A stretch of 11,551 nucleotides of DNA from contig JANOQM010000085.1 of NCBI GenBank assembly GCA_031422295.1, positions 1 through 11,551 on the forward strand. Direction: 5' to 3'. The position numbers and the translations under genes are program-made. Shown here in pieces: positions 1 to 6,178 of the stretch (the stretch's first letter is position 1; each line of letters opens with the position of its first letter). The notes under the pieces were generated by a model. The model was not told the DNA's origin and searched no databases. It worked only from the letters and a program-made list of their open reading frames with translations. This stretch comes from JANOMH01 sp031422295 (GTDB lineage: Bacteria > Pseudomonadota > Alphaproteobacteria > Rhodobacterales > Rhodobacteraceae).

Positions 1-141
1 CCACAAAATCGAGAACATGTTCGCGCGCCTCAAAGACTGGCGCAGGATATCCACGCGTTACGACAGATGTGCCGACATCTTCATGTCAGCCTGTGCACTG
101 GCGGCAGTCGTGATGTTTTGGTTATGAGTCCTGACCCTAGG
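1..141 (+). mobile_element. right end of an IS5-family insertion sequence (partial)
   Basis: The transposase tail is followed directly by GTTATGAGTCCTGACCCTAG (121-140). In many alphaproteobacterial IS5-family elements the transposase stop lies inside, or a few bases before, a terminal inverted repeat of this GAGTCCTGA type. The element therefore probably ends at about 136-141. The left end is outside the window, so the inverted repeat partner and the target duplication cannot be checked. The exact border is inferred. Confidence 0.55.
2..127 (+). CDS. IS5-family transposase, C-terminal end only (enters from outside the window)
   Basis: The open frame from base 2 to the TGA at 125-127 encodes 41 residues that match the C-terminal end of IS5-family (IS427-like) DDE transposases. 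Recognisable pieces are IENMFARLKDWRR and STRYDR, followed by a hydrophobic tail ending in VVMFWL. In this family the Glu of the 'IE..F.RLK.WRR' segment is the third catalytic acid of the DDE triad. The start is outside the window, so whether the full gene is intact cannot be judged. It points toward mraZ, but its stop lies about 680 bases upstream of it. Family assignment is by recognised motif only. Confidence 0.8.
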   Translation, partial: HKIENMFARLKDWRRISTRYDRCADIFMSACALAAVVMFWL

Positions 142-434
142 CTTAGGCGGCGAATACCCGGATTTTGGTCGATATTGCCGGTCATGGGAATGGCAGCCGA
201 TTCTAACCGAAATCTGGGAATAGGTCCGGATGCCCAGCGATTCGGGCTGTTTTCGGGCCCAATGTCCCTCACGCGTCACTTAGGCGGGTTGAAAAATCCA
301 ACTGATCTGTAGGCCGCCCCAGACATGCAGGCGTTGCGTTCACACTACATCTGGTAAACTTTTTGGAAAATCACACCATCTTGTGCGTCAATTCTTTTTT
401 GGGCTGACCTGCATTTTTTCCAACCATGCGCGGT
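142..434. other. non-coding stretch between the IS end and the mraZ control region
   Basis: No credible gene is seen on either strand. The short open frames here have no ribosome binding site and no recognisable protein features. Bases 350-425 are clearly richer in A and T than the rest, with runs of T and an 8-bp inverted repeat (TTGGAAAA at 363-370, TTTTCCAA at 416-423). A TGGTAAACT at 352-360 resembles an extended -10 element, but its -35 partner (TTGCGT at 334-339) is only 15 bases away. Nothing else stands out. Confidence 0.5.
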
Positions 435-479
435 TTCCCGGTCATTCCCGTTAAATCCCTTTGCTAGGGGGTAATTCCC
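435..479. promoter_or_regulatory. 10-bp-periodic TCCC array, candidate MraZ operator
   Basis: TCCC occurs at 436-439, 446-449 and 456-459, exactly 10 bases apart, and again at 476-479, two periods further on. Read on the other strand these are GGGA motifs on one helical face. E. coli MraZ is known to bind TGGGN repeats separated by 5 bases, which is also a 10-bp period, upstream of its own gene. The match in core, register and location suggests the autoregulatory MraZ operator of this cluster. The orientation is reversed and the consensus for this lineage is not known to me, so the assignment is inferred. Confidence 0.45.
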
Positions 480-489
480 ATGCCATACA
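461..489 (+). promoter_or_regulatory. possible sigma-70 promoter for the dcw operon
   Basis: TTGCTA (461-466) and CATACA (484-489) are separated by 17 bases and could serve as -35 and -10 elements, placing a transcript start near 496. The -35 would lie between the third and fourth TCCC motifs, a fitting position for repression by MraZ. The -10 match is weak (3 of 6). This start would give a leader of about 316 nt, of the same order as the 268-nt dcw leader described in Rhodobacter sphaeroides. Confidence 0.3.
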
Positions 490-683
490 TGCCGTACGGA
501 ACGAGACGACGAATGCGACACTCTAGCGGTAGACGGGCAACAGATCGGTCACGCTGAACAAAAACAAAAAATGGCAGGCTTCATACAGGCAGTCACATTC
601 AACAAGTTCTGAAGATCCGGCGCGCGAGCGAGCAGACATCCCCCCAGGTGGCGCGCGCAGTCGGTACGGCCCGGAAACGGGTA

Positions 684-728
684 GAAATGGTGGACCATGC
701 AGTGGCAGCAGCATGTGTCCGCCATTTC
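684..728 (+). other. strong 17-bp RNA hairpin in the mraZ leader
   Basis: The arms 684-700 and 711-728 pair over 17 positions with one G-U pair (691/721) and one bulged base (716), closing a 10-nt loop (701-710). Two more pairs are possible outside a single mismatch (681/731 and 682/730). A GNRA-tetraloop hairpin stacks just upstream at 670-681. The 3' flank is CACATCTAAAG, with no T-run. The hairpin ends about 84 bases before the mraZ start. It could be a transcription attenuator, an sRNA 3' end, or a processing site. Confidence 0.6.
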
Positions 729-767
729 CACATCTAAAGCTTAGCACATCCGGGCGGGACACGGAAT

Positions 768-797
768 CCACTTTCTAACACACGCCACTTTCTAACA
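768..797. repeat. perfect 13-bp direct repeat just upstream of mraZ
   Basis: CCACTTTCTAACA occurs at 768-780 and 785-797, separated by CACG, giving a 17-bp period. On the minus strand each copy reads TGTTAGAAAGTGG. AAAGTGG is the core of the MraZ box reported for Mycoplasma, where the copies lie 10 bases apart. The repeat ends 14 bases before the mraZ start codon. It could be a second MraZ site, another operator, or part of a promoter, since TAACAT at 793-798 loosely resembles a -10. The repeat itself is certain; its role is inferred. Confidence 0.6.
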
Positions 798-811
798 TAC
801 GGGCACATCAG

Positions 812-1324
812 GTGAGTTTTTCAGGCGAGTACCCGCAACGGGTTGATGGCAAGGGTCGCATGTCGATCCCGGCTGCGATCCGGCGTGTATTAGACGCCGG
901 AGACCCGGACCGCCCTGTCGGCACGCCCCCGCGGATGCGGCTGGGCTATGGGGCCTTCCTGAAAAACAACCTGCGGATTTATACGATAAAGGGTTTCGAC
1001 GCTCTGCAAGAGCGGCTTGATGCGGCCCAGGACGGCACGCAGGACATGCGCTTTGCGATGATCGACTATATCACCCGCACCGAAGAGATCGAGCTGGACA
1101 AGGATGGCCGCATCGTCCTGCCGATCCGGCACCGCGAAAAGATGGGTATCCAAGAGGGCGAAGTGAATTTCATGGGCATGGGCGCCCATTGCGAATTGTG
1201 GAAATCCGAGACCTTTGCCGTCAAGGAGGGCGCATCGATGGAGAACTGGCTGGCGGGTAAACCCGAGGGGTTCGATCCGATCAGCATGGTGCCGAAACTT
1301 CCCCCCAAACTCCCGGCGACGTAG
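812..1324 (+). CDS. mraZ: MraZ, transcriptional regulator of the dcw cluster
   Basis: This 170-residue protein has the two SpoVT/AbrB-like halves of MraZ, each with its DxxxR signature: D12-GKG-R16 near the N-terminus followed by MSIPA, and D96-KDG-R100 followed by IVLP. MraZ forms ring-shaped oligomers that bind direct repeats upstream of its own gene and, in E. coli, represses the dcw operon. The length is slightly above the roughly 150 residues usual in the family. The start is GTG: an in-frame TAA at 776-778 and the lack of any ATG or TTG in between leave GTG at 812 as the only usual choice. The preceding bases (CATCAG) hold no clear Shine-Dalgarno sequence, so initiation may be weak or controlled by the leader. 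It is the first gene of the cluster, and rsmH begins 4 bases after its stop. Confidence 0.95.
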   Translation: MSFSGEYPQRVDGKGRMSIPAAIRRVLDAGDPDRPVGTPPRMRLGYGAFLKNNLRIYTIKGFDALQERLDAAQDGTQDMRFAMIDYITRTEEIELDKDGRIVLPIRHREKMGIQEGEVNFMGMGAHCELWKSETFAVKEGASMENWLAGKPEGFDPISMVPKLPPKLPAT

Positions 1325-1328
1325 CGCC

Positions 1329-2330
1329 ATGTCACCCGCTGCCGCGATGCCCCCCGACCCGACTAACTTGGCCCCCCATATCCCCGTCCTGCTGCGCCCC
1401 CTTCTGGCCGCCATCGCCCCGGTCACCGGCGTCTGGCTTGACGGCACATTCGGCGCGGGCGGCTATGCGCGCGGGCTGTTGGCGGCGGGCGCGACAAAAG
1501 TCATCGGCATCGACCGCGATCCATTGGCGTTTGAACTGGCCGCACCCTGGGCCGCTGATTATGGCGACAAGCTGAGCCTGCGCGAGGGAACCTTTTCCGA
1601 CCTTGATACCCTTGCCGCCGAACCGCTTGACGGCGTTGTATTGGACCTTGGCGTGTCCTCAATGCAGATCGACATGCCGGAACGCGGCTTTTCTTTCCAG
1701 AAGGACGGCCCGCTCGACATGCGGATGAGCGGGCAGGGCCCCTCTGCCGCTGATCTGGTCAATCATGCCGAAGAAGAAAACCTCGCCAATATCATCTTTC
1801 TATATGGAGAAGAACGCGCCAGCCGCCGCATTGCCCGAGCGATCATCGCAGGCCGCCCTGTCACAACCACCTTGCAACTGGCCGGGATCGTATCCAAATG
1901 CCTGCCCCGCCCAAAACCCGGCCAAAGCCACCCGGCGACCCGCACATTCCAAGCCCTGCGCATTGCGGTGAATGATGAATATGGAGAATTATACCAAGGG
2001 CTTGCCGCTGCAGAGCGCGCCCTGAAGCCCGGCGGCCTGCTGGCTGTCGTCACCTTTCATTCGGTCGAGGACCGGATGGTCAAACGGTTCTTTCAGGCCC
2101 GCGCCGGCGAGGCCGCCAATGCCAACCGCTATGCGCCCGAGGCGGCCAGCGTTGATGCGGCCTTCACCGTGGTCACGCGCAAGGCGATTGGCCCGGATGA
2201 TACCGAACTGTCCGAAAACCCGCGCTCGAGGTCGGCTAAACTGCGCGTTGCGCGGCGCACCGCAGCGCCTGCCGAACCGATTGATCCGGGCCTGTTGGGG
2301 ATGCCGATGTTAAAGGGGGACAGGCGGTGA
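1329..2330 (+). CDS. rsmH: RsmH, 16S rRNA (cytosine-1402-N4)-methyltransferase
   Basis: This 333-residue protein is the MraW/RsmH enzyme, which uses S-adenosylmethionine to methylate N4 of C1402 in the decoding centre of 16S rRNA. Visible motifs in order are HIPVLL near the N-terminus, the SAM-binding loop GTFGAGGY (39-46), VIGIDRDP, the LDLGVSSMQID segment, RGFSF..DGPLDMRM, the RTFQALRIAVN segment, and GGLLAVVTFHSVEDR near the C-terminus. The open frame extends upstream inside mraZ, but ATG 1329 gives the expected N-terminus; ATG 1347 is an alternative. No strong Shine-Dalgarno sequence precedes it, so it is probably translated by coupling to mraZ. Its TGA overlaps the GTG of ftsL by four bases. 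Older name: mraW. Confidence 0.96.
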   Translation: MSPAAAMPPDPTNLAPHIPVLLRPLLAAIAPVTGVWLDGTFGAGGYARGLLAAGATKVIGIDRDPLAFELAAPWAADYGDKLSLREGTFSDLDTLAAEPLDGVVLDLGVSSMQIDMPERGFSFQKDGPLDMRMSGQGPSAADLVNHAEEENLANIIFLYGEERASRRIARAIIAGRPVTTTLQLAGIVSKCLPRPKPGQSHPATRTFQALRIAVNDEYGELYQGLAAAERALKPGGLLAVVTFHSVEDRMVKRFFQARAGEAANANRYAPEAASVDAAFTVVTRKAIGPDDTELSENPRSRSAKLRVARRTAAPAEPIDPGLLGMPMLKGDRR

Positions 2331-2716
2331 GGGGACTGCTTTTTGTGATGTCGGCACTGGCCGTCATGGGGCTGGCGTTCTGGGCCTATCAGGAAAACTA
2401 CAAAACCCAGCAGGCGCAACGCGAGGTGCGCACCCTGCAGGCGCAGATCGGGGCCGCGCATTCCCGCCTTGGGATGTTGCGGGCCGAATGGGCCTATCTG
2501 AACCGGCCCGACCGGTTGCGCGAACTGGCCGAGCTGAACTTTGACCGGCTGGAACTGCTGCCGCTGATGCCCGAGGCGTTTGGCCGGGTCGATCAGGTGG
2601 CCTATCCTTTGCCCGACATGTTGCCGATCACCAGCCCGATTGAACTGTCATCGGACGGCGCTGCATTGGCTGCAAACCCCGCGATTACAACCCCAAGCGA
2701 CGAGGACCCGCTATGA
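2327..2716 (+). CDS. ftsL: FtsL, cell division membrane protein
   Basis: This 129-residue protein has the FtsL layout: a very short cytoplasmic start, one membrane segment at about residues 3-20 (LLFVMSALAVMGLAFWAY), then a helical, charged coiled-coil region at about 22-60 (the KTQQAQREVRTLQAQIG segment), followed by a less ordered tail rich in Pro and acidic residues. FtsL joins FtsB and FtsQ at the division site and helps activate FtsW-FtsI. The start is GTG at 2327, overlapping the rsmH stop (GTGA), with AGGGGGA at 2314-2320 as ribosome binding site. Its stop overlaps the ftsI start (ATGA). The sequence is poorly conserved, so the call relies on topology, size and position between rsmH and ftsI. 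Confidence 0.88.
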   Translation: MRGLLFVMSALAVMGLAFWAYQENYKTQQAQREVRTLQAQIGAAHSRLGMLRAEWAYLNRPDRLRELAELNFDRLELLPLMPEAFGRVDQVAYPLPDMLPITSPIELSSDGAALAANPAITTPSDEDPL

Positions 2717-4494
2717 TCCGCAGCCCGTTGCGCCCCTTGGCCCGCATCCTTAAGGCCCGCGACAAGGGCGAAAACCCGGCGGCCATTGCCCGCGAAAACC
2801 TGCGGCTGCGGCACGAAGGCATGCGCGACAAATCCCGGCTGCGGGCCGAAGGGCGGCTTCTGGTGCTGGGGGCGATGTTCTTTTTCGCCTTCGCGCTGAT
2901 CGGCGGAAAAATGGGGGTTCTGGCCTCGGCTGACCCCGAAGAACCGCGCACGGCGGCAGCGGGTAATCCGATCATTGGCCAAAGAGCCGATATTCTGGAC
3001 CGGAACGGGCGGATTCTGGCGACCAATCTGGACACTTATTCGCTTTATGCCCAGCCGCCCGAAATGGTCGAACCGGCCCGTGCCGCTGCCGAACTGGCCG
3101 CGATTTTCCCGGAACTGGACGAAGCGCGCCTGCTGCGTGATTTCACCGGAGAGCGTAAATTCCTCTGGGTCCGGCGCCAGATCAGCCCCGAGCAAATGGC
3201 GCTGGTCATGGATATCGGCGACCCAGGTCTGCTGTTCGGCCCGCGCGAGATGCGGCTGTATCCTAATGGCCCGATTGCCGCCCATATCCTGGGCGGGGCC
3301 AGCTTTGGCCGCGAAGATGTGGCAAGCGCCGAAGTGATCGGCGTGGCCGGGGTCGAACGGCAGTTCGACGCCTATCTGCGCGATCCGGCGAATGAAGGCG
3401 CACCGCTGGAGCTGTCCATCGACCTGACCGTGCAGGCCGCGATGGAAGAAGTGCTGGCCGGTGGCATGATCCTGATGAACGCCAAAGGCGCCGCCGGGAT
3501 TATCATGGACGTGCGCACCGGCGAGATTGTCGCCATGGCCAGCCTGCCCGATTTCGACCCCAACAACCGCCCCGCCCCACTGACCACAGGCGATGCCTCC
3601 GAAAGCCCGATCTTTAACCGCGCCCTGCAAGGCGTCTATGAACTGGGGTCGGTGTTCAAAATCTTTGCCGTGGCACAGGCGCTGCAATTGGGTCTGGTCA
3701 ATGAAAACACCATGATCGACACCTCGGGTCCAATGACCTGGGGGCGGTTCCGCATTTCGGATTTCCACAACTATGGCCCGACCTTGTCGGTTATGGATGT
3801 GATCGTGAAGTCCTCCAACATCGGCACAGCGCGCATTGCGCTGATGTTCGGGGTTGATGCGCAGCGGTCCTTCATGGGGCAACTGGGCCTGCTGGTCCCG
3901 ACCACGGTTGAAATGGCCGAGGCACCCACCGGGCGGCCTTTGTTGCCGCCGCAATGGTCGGAACTGTCAATGCTGACGATTGCTTATGGACACGGGCTGT
4001 CCGCCTCGCCCCTGCATCTGGCCCAGGCTTATGCGACGGTCACCAACGGCGGCACGCGCGTGACGCCCACGCTGTTGCGGCAAGAGGGTCCTGTCATCGG
4101 CGAGCGGGTGATTTCAGAATCCGTCTCGGCCATCGTTCGGCAGATGCTGCGCAATGTGGTGGTGCGCGGCACGGCCACGCTGGCTGATGTGCCGGGATAC
4201 GAAGTGGGTGGCAAGACCGGCACTGCCGACAAACCCCGCCCGACGGGGGGCTATTATGATGACCGGACCATCGCCACCTTTGCAGGCGTGTTCCCGGCCA
4301 GCGACCCGCGCTACGTGATCGTGATCACGCTGGATGAACCGGTGGAAACCAGCAGCGCCGAGGCGCGGCGCACCGCAGGCTGGACCGCTGTGCCGGTAGC
4401 CGCCGAAGTGATCCGGCGCACCGCCCCGTTGCTGGGTCTGCGTCCGATCATTGAAGTTCCGGCAGATGACAGTGTAACACTCACCTCGAACTGA
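2713..4494 (+). CDS. ftsI: FtsI (PBP3), septal peptidoglycan transpeptidase
   Basis: This is a 593-residue class B penicillin-binding protein that crosslinks septal peptidoglycan with FtsW. A basic cytoplasmic N-terminus of about 48 residues precedes one membrane segment (about 49-71, including VLGAMFFFAFALIGG). The pedestal region starts with the R-x-DI-L-DRNGR-LA motif typical of class B PBPs. The transpeptidase domain carries the active-site SxxK as S313-VF-K316, SxN as S367-S-N369 and KTGT at 501-504, so all three catalytic motifs are present. ATG 2713 overlaps the ftsL stop, with GAGGA at 2702-2706 as ribosome binding site. The division-specific identity follows from its place between ftsL and murE. 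A 450-aa open frame on the opposite strand is a coding shadow. Confidence 0.96.
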   Translation: MIRSPLRPLARILKARDKGENPAAIARENLRLRHEGMRDKSRLRAEGRLLVLGAMFFFAFALIGGKMGVLASADPEEPRTAAAGNPIIGQRADILDRNGRILATNLDTYSLYAQPPEMVEPARAAAELAAIFPELDEARLLRDFTGERKFLWVRRQISPEQMALVMDIGDPGLLFGPREMRLYPNGPIAAHILGGASFGREDVASAEVIGVAGVERQFDAYLRDPANEGAPLELSIDLTVQAAMEEVLAGGMILMNAKGAAGIIMDVRTGEIVAMASLPDFDPNNRPAPLTTGDASESPIFNRALQGVYELGSVFKIFAVAQALQLGLVNENTMIDTSGPMTWGRFRISDFHNYGPTLSVMDVIVKSSNIGTARIALMFGVDAQRSFMGQLGLLVPTTVEMAEAPTGRPLLPPQWSELSMLTIAYGHGLSASPLHLAQAYATVTNGGTRVTPTLLRQEGPVIGERVISESVSAIVRQMLRNVVVRGTATLADVPGYEVGGKTGTADKPRPTGGYYDDRTIATFAGVFPASDPRYVIVITLDEPVETSSAEARRTAGWTAVPVAAEVIRRTAPLLGLRPIIEVPADDSVTLTSN

Positions 4495-4506
4495 GGCGGG
4501 GCAGAT

Positions 4507-6009
4507 ATGGCGCAGGTCAAGACATCATCGCTGGCTGCACTGGGCCTGCGGGCGCAGGGCGGCCGCGAGGCGCAGATTACCGGGCTGGCCACCGACAGCC
4601 GCGAGGTGCGGGCTGGCACTTTGTTTGCGGCCATGTCGGGGGCGCGGGTGCATGGGGCCGAGTTTATCCAATATGCCTTGCGGATGGGGGCAGGCGCAAT
4701 CCTGACCGATGTGGCGGGGGCCGCGATTGCGGCGGCTGACCTGGCAGGATCGACCGCAGCGGTTGTCATTGCAGAGAATCCGCGCGCCGTGCTGGCACAG
4801 GCCGCATCTTTGTGGTTCGGCGCGCATCCCGCTACTGTGGTTGCCGTGACCGGGACTAACGGCAAAACCAGCGTGTCAACCTTTGCCCGCCAAATTTGGG
4901 TGGCTTTGGGCAGGCAGGCCGTCAATCTGGGCACCACGGGGGTCGAGGGCGCATGGACCCATCCGCTGCGCCATACCACCCCCGACCCGATCACCCTGCA
5001 CCGGGTTCTGGCCGCCGCCGCCCGCGCCCGTGTCACCCATGTGGCAATGGAGGCCTCGTCGCACGGATTGGACCAGCGCCGGCTGGACGGGGTGCTGCTG
5101 GCCGCTGCCGGGTTTACCAACTTTACCCAGGATCATCTGGATTATCACCACACATTCGAGGCCTATTTTGCAGCTAAAATGGGGCTTTTCACCCGGGTTT
5201 TGCCGCCCGAAGGTGTGGCCGTTGTCAATCTGGATGATGCGCATGGGGCGCAAGTGGCCGATCTCGCCGCCGGGCGCGGCCAGGAAGTGATCGGGGTAGG
5301 GCGCCATGCGAGCGCCCGGCTGCGCCTGCTGGACCAGCGCTTTGACGCCACCGGGCAGGATGTGCGGTTCAGCTGGCAGGGCGACATTCAGATGACCCGG
5401 TTAGAGCTGATTGGCGGATTTCAGGCGGATAACGTGCTGCTGGCCGCAGGGTTGGTGATTGGCGCGGGCGAAGACCCGCAGGCCGTCTTCGACACATTCC
5501 CGCATCTGACCACCGTCCGGGGCCGGATGCAGCTGGCCGCGACGCGCGACAATGGGGCGGCGGTGTTTGTGGATTATGCCCATACGCCGGATGCAATCCA
5601 AACCGCGCTGCGCGCGATGCGCCCGCATGTGATGGGCCGGATCATTGCGATCATTGGGGCTGGGGGTGACCGCGACACCACCAAGCGGCCGCTGATGGGG
5701 CAGGCCGCCGTGAACAATGCTGACGTGGTCATCGTCACCGATGATAATCCTCGCACCGAAGACCCCGCAGCCATCCGGGCGGCTGTGCTGGAAGGCGTCC
5801 GTCTGGCGGGCGGTGCCGATATCACCAGCGAGGTCGGCGACCGGGCCGAAGCGATCCTGCGCGGGGTCGATGCCTTGCAGCCCGGCGACGCACTGCTGAT
5901 CGCAGGCAAAGGGCACGAAAGCGGGCAGGTCGTCGGCGATGACGTGCTGCCGTTTGACGATGCCGAACAGGCCAGCATTGCCGTGGCAGCACTGGAAGGG
6001 CGGATATGA
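4507..6009 (+). CDS. murE: MurE, UDP-MurNAc-L-Ala-D-Glu:meso-diaminopimelate ligase
   Basis: This 500-residue cytoplasmic ATP-dependent ligase adds the third residue of the peptidoglycan stem peptide. The N-terminal UDP-binding domain includes TDSREV. The central Mur ligase domain has the P-loop TGTNGKT (115-121), the NFTQDHLDYH segment and the carbamylated lysine K224 in AAKMGLF. The C-terminal domain has DNPR at 413-416, the signature of meso-DAP rather than L-Lys specificity, followed by RTEDP. Late motifs GDRAEAI and GKGHE are also present. It starts 12 bases after the ftsI stop, with GAGG at 4493-4496 partly inside that stop. It is followed by a block of palindromic repeats rather than by murF directly. 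Confidence 0.97.
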   Translation: MAQVKTSSLAALGLRAQGGREAQITGLATDSREVRAGTLFAAMSGARVHGAEFIQYALRMGAGAILTDVAGAAIAAADLAGSTAAVVIAENPRAVLAQAASLWFGAHPATVVAVTGTNGKTSVSTFARQIWVALGRQAVNLGTTGVEGAWTHPLRHTTPDPITLHRVLAAAARARVTHVAMEASSHGLDQRRLDGVLLAAAGFTNFTQDHLDYHHTFEAYFAAKMGLFTRVLPPEGVAVVNLDDAHGAQVADLAAGRGQEVIGVGRHASARLRLLDQRFDATGQDVRFSWQGDIQMTRLELIGGFQADNVLLAAGLVIGAGEDPQAVFDTFPHLTTVRGRMQLAATRDNGAAVFVDYAHTPDAIQTALRAMRPHVMGRIIAIIGAGGDRDTTKRPLMGQAAVNNADVVIVTDDNPRTEDPAAIRAAVLEGVRLAGGADITSEVGDRAEAILRGVDALQPGDALLIAGKGHESGQVVGDDVLPFDDAEQASIAVAALEGRI

Positions 6010-6023
6010 CAGTTTTTCCGCAA

Positions 6024-6157
6024 GGGTGGGTTAAAACCCACCTTACTTTAGAACGGTCTGTTCCAGTGGTAAGGTGGGTTTTAACCCACCCTGATCTGCT
6101 GCTGTGGGTCAAGACCCACCTTACTTTTGACGATGTAAGGTGGGTTTTAACCCACCC
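6024..6157. repeat. four GGTGGGTT/AACCCACC palindromes in two head-to-head pairs (REP/BIME-like)
   Basis: Small palindromes with a 2-base centre lie at 6025-6042, 6073-6090, 6104-6119 and 6139-6156. The first two form a larger perfect inverted repeat: 6023-6046 and 6069-6092 match over 24 bases around a 22-nt spacer. The last two form a second pair (6102-6124 with 6135-6157) around a 10-nt spacer. The inner ends always read CCTTAC and GTAAGG. The block fills most of the 169-nt gap between murE and murF. Such paired extragenic palindromes are usually dispersed in many copies and can stabilise mRNA or modulate operon expression; a third pair follows murD. No T-run follows, so I do not call it a terminator. 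Confidence 0.9.
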
Positions 6158-6178
6158 TTCCTTTCTAGACAGGCGCAA

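Larger units (their letters stand above)
496..811 (+). ncRNA. long structured 5' leader of mraZ, possible UpsM-type sRNA region
   Basis: No protein gene fits here, but the RNA would fold strongly. It has an A-rich single-stranded stretch (557-571), a GCGCGCG/CGCGCGC stem (620-626 with 652-658), a CCCG-GAAA-CGGG tetraloop hairpin (670-681) and a 17-bp hairpin (684-728). In Rhodobacteraceae the dcw operon is known to have an unusually long leader that also yields the sRNA UpsM by partial termination. Position and structure fit such a leader. I see no T-run after the large hairpin, so a classical terminator is not evident. The 5' end depends on the weak promoter call, and homology to UpsM is not shown here. 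Confidence 0.4.

Noticed and set aside
142..287. 9-bp direct repeat CTTAGGCGG (142-150 and 279-287) as an IS target duplication
   Set aside because: IS5-family elements usually make 2-4 bp duplications, the spacing fits no element, and nothing between the copies looks mobile. Probably chance.
687..737. 16-codon ORF inside the 17-bp hairpin (ATG 687 to TAA 737)
   Set aside because: There is no ribosome binding site, and its sequence is dictated by the hairpin arms.
523..771. Minus-strand frames of 60-82 codons in the mraZ leader
   Set aside because: There is no ribosome binding site and no recognisable protein character. The stretch is better explained by RNA structure on the + strand.
128..811. 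rnpB, tmRNA or a tRNA in the gap before mraZ
   Set aside because: I looked for the conserved RNase P RNA core and for tRNA T-loop patterns on both strands and found none.
2602..3954. 450-codon open frame on the minus strand
   Set aside because: It lies antisense to ftsI, whose catalytic motifs are all present. High GC gives long antisense frames, and the product is His/Gln/Arg-rich without family features.
6024..6157. CRISPR array
   Set aside because: The units are palindromes in alternating orientation with spacers of 10-22 nt and only four copies. Direct repeats with regular unique spacers are absent.
6024..6157. Rho-independent terminator after murE
   Set aside because: The hairpins are strong but no T-run follows any of them, and murF must be expressed downstream.
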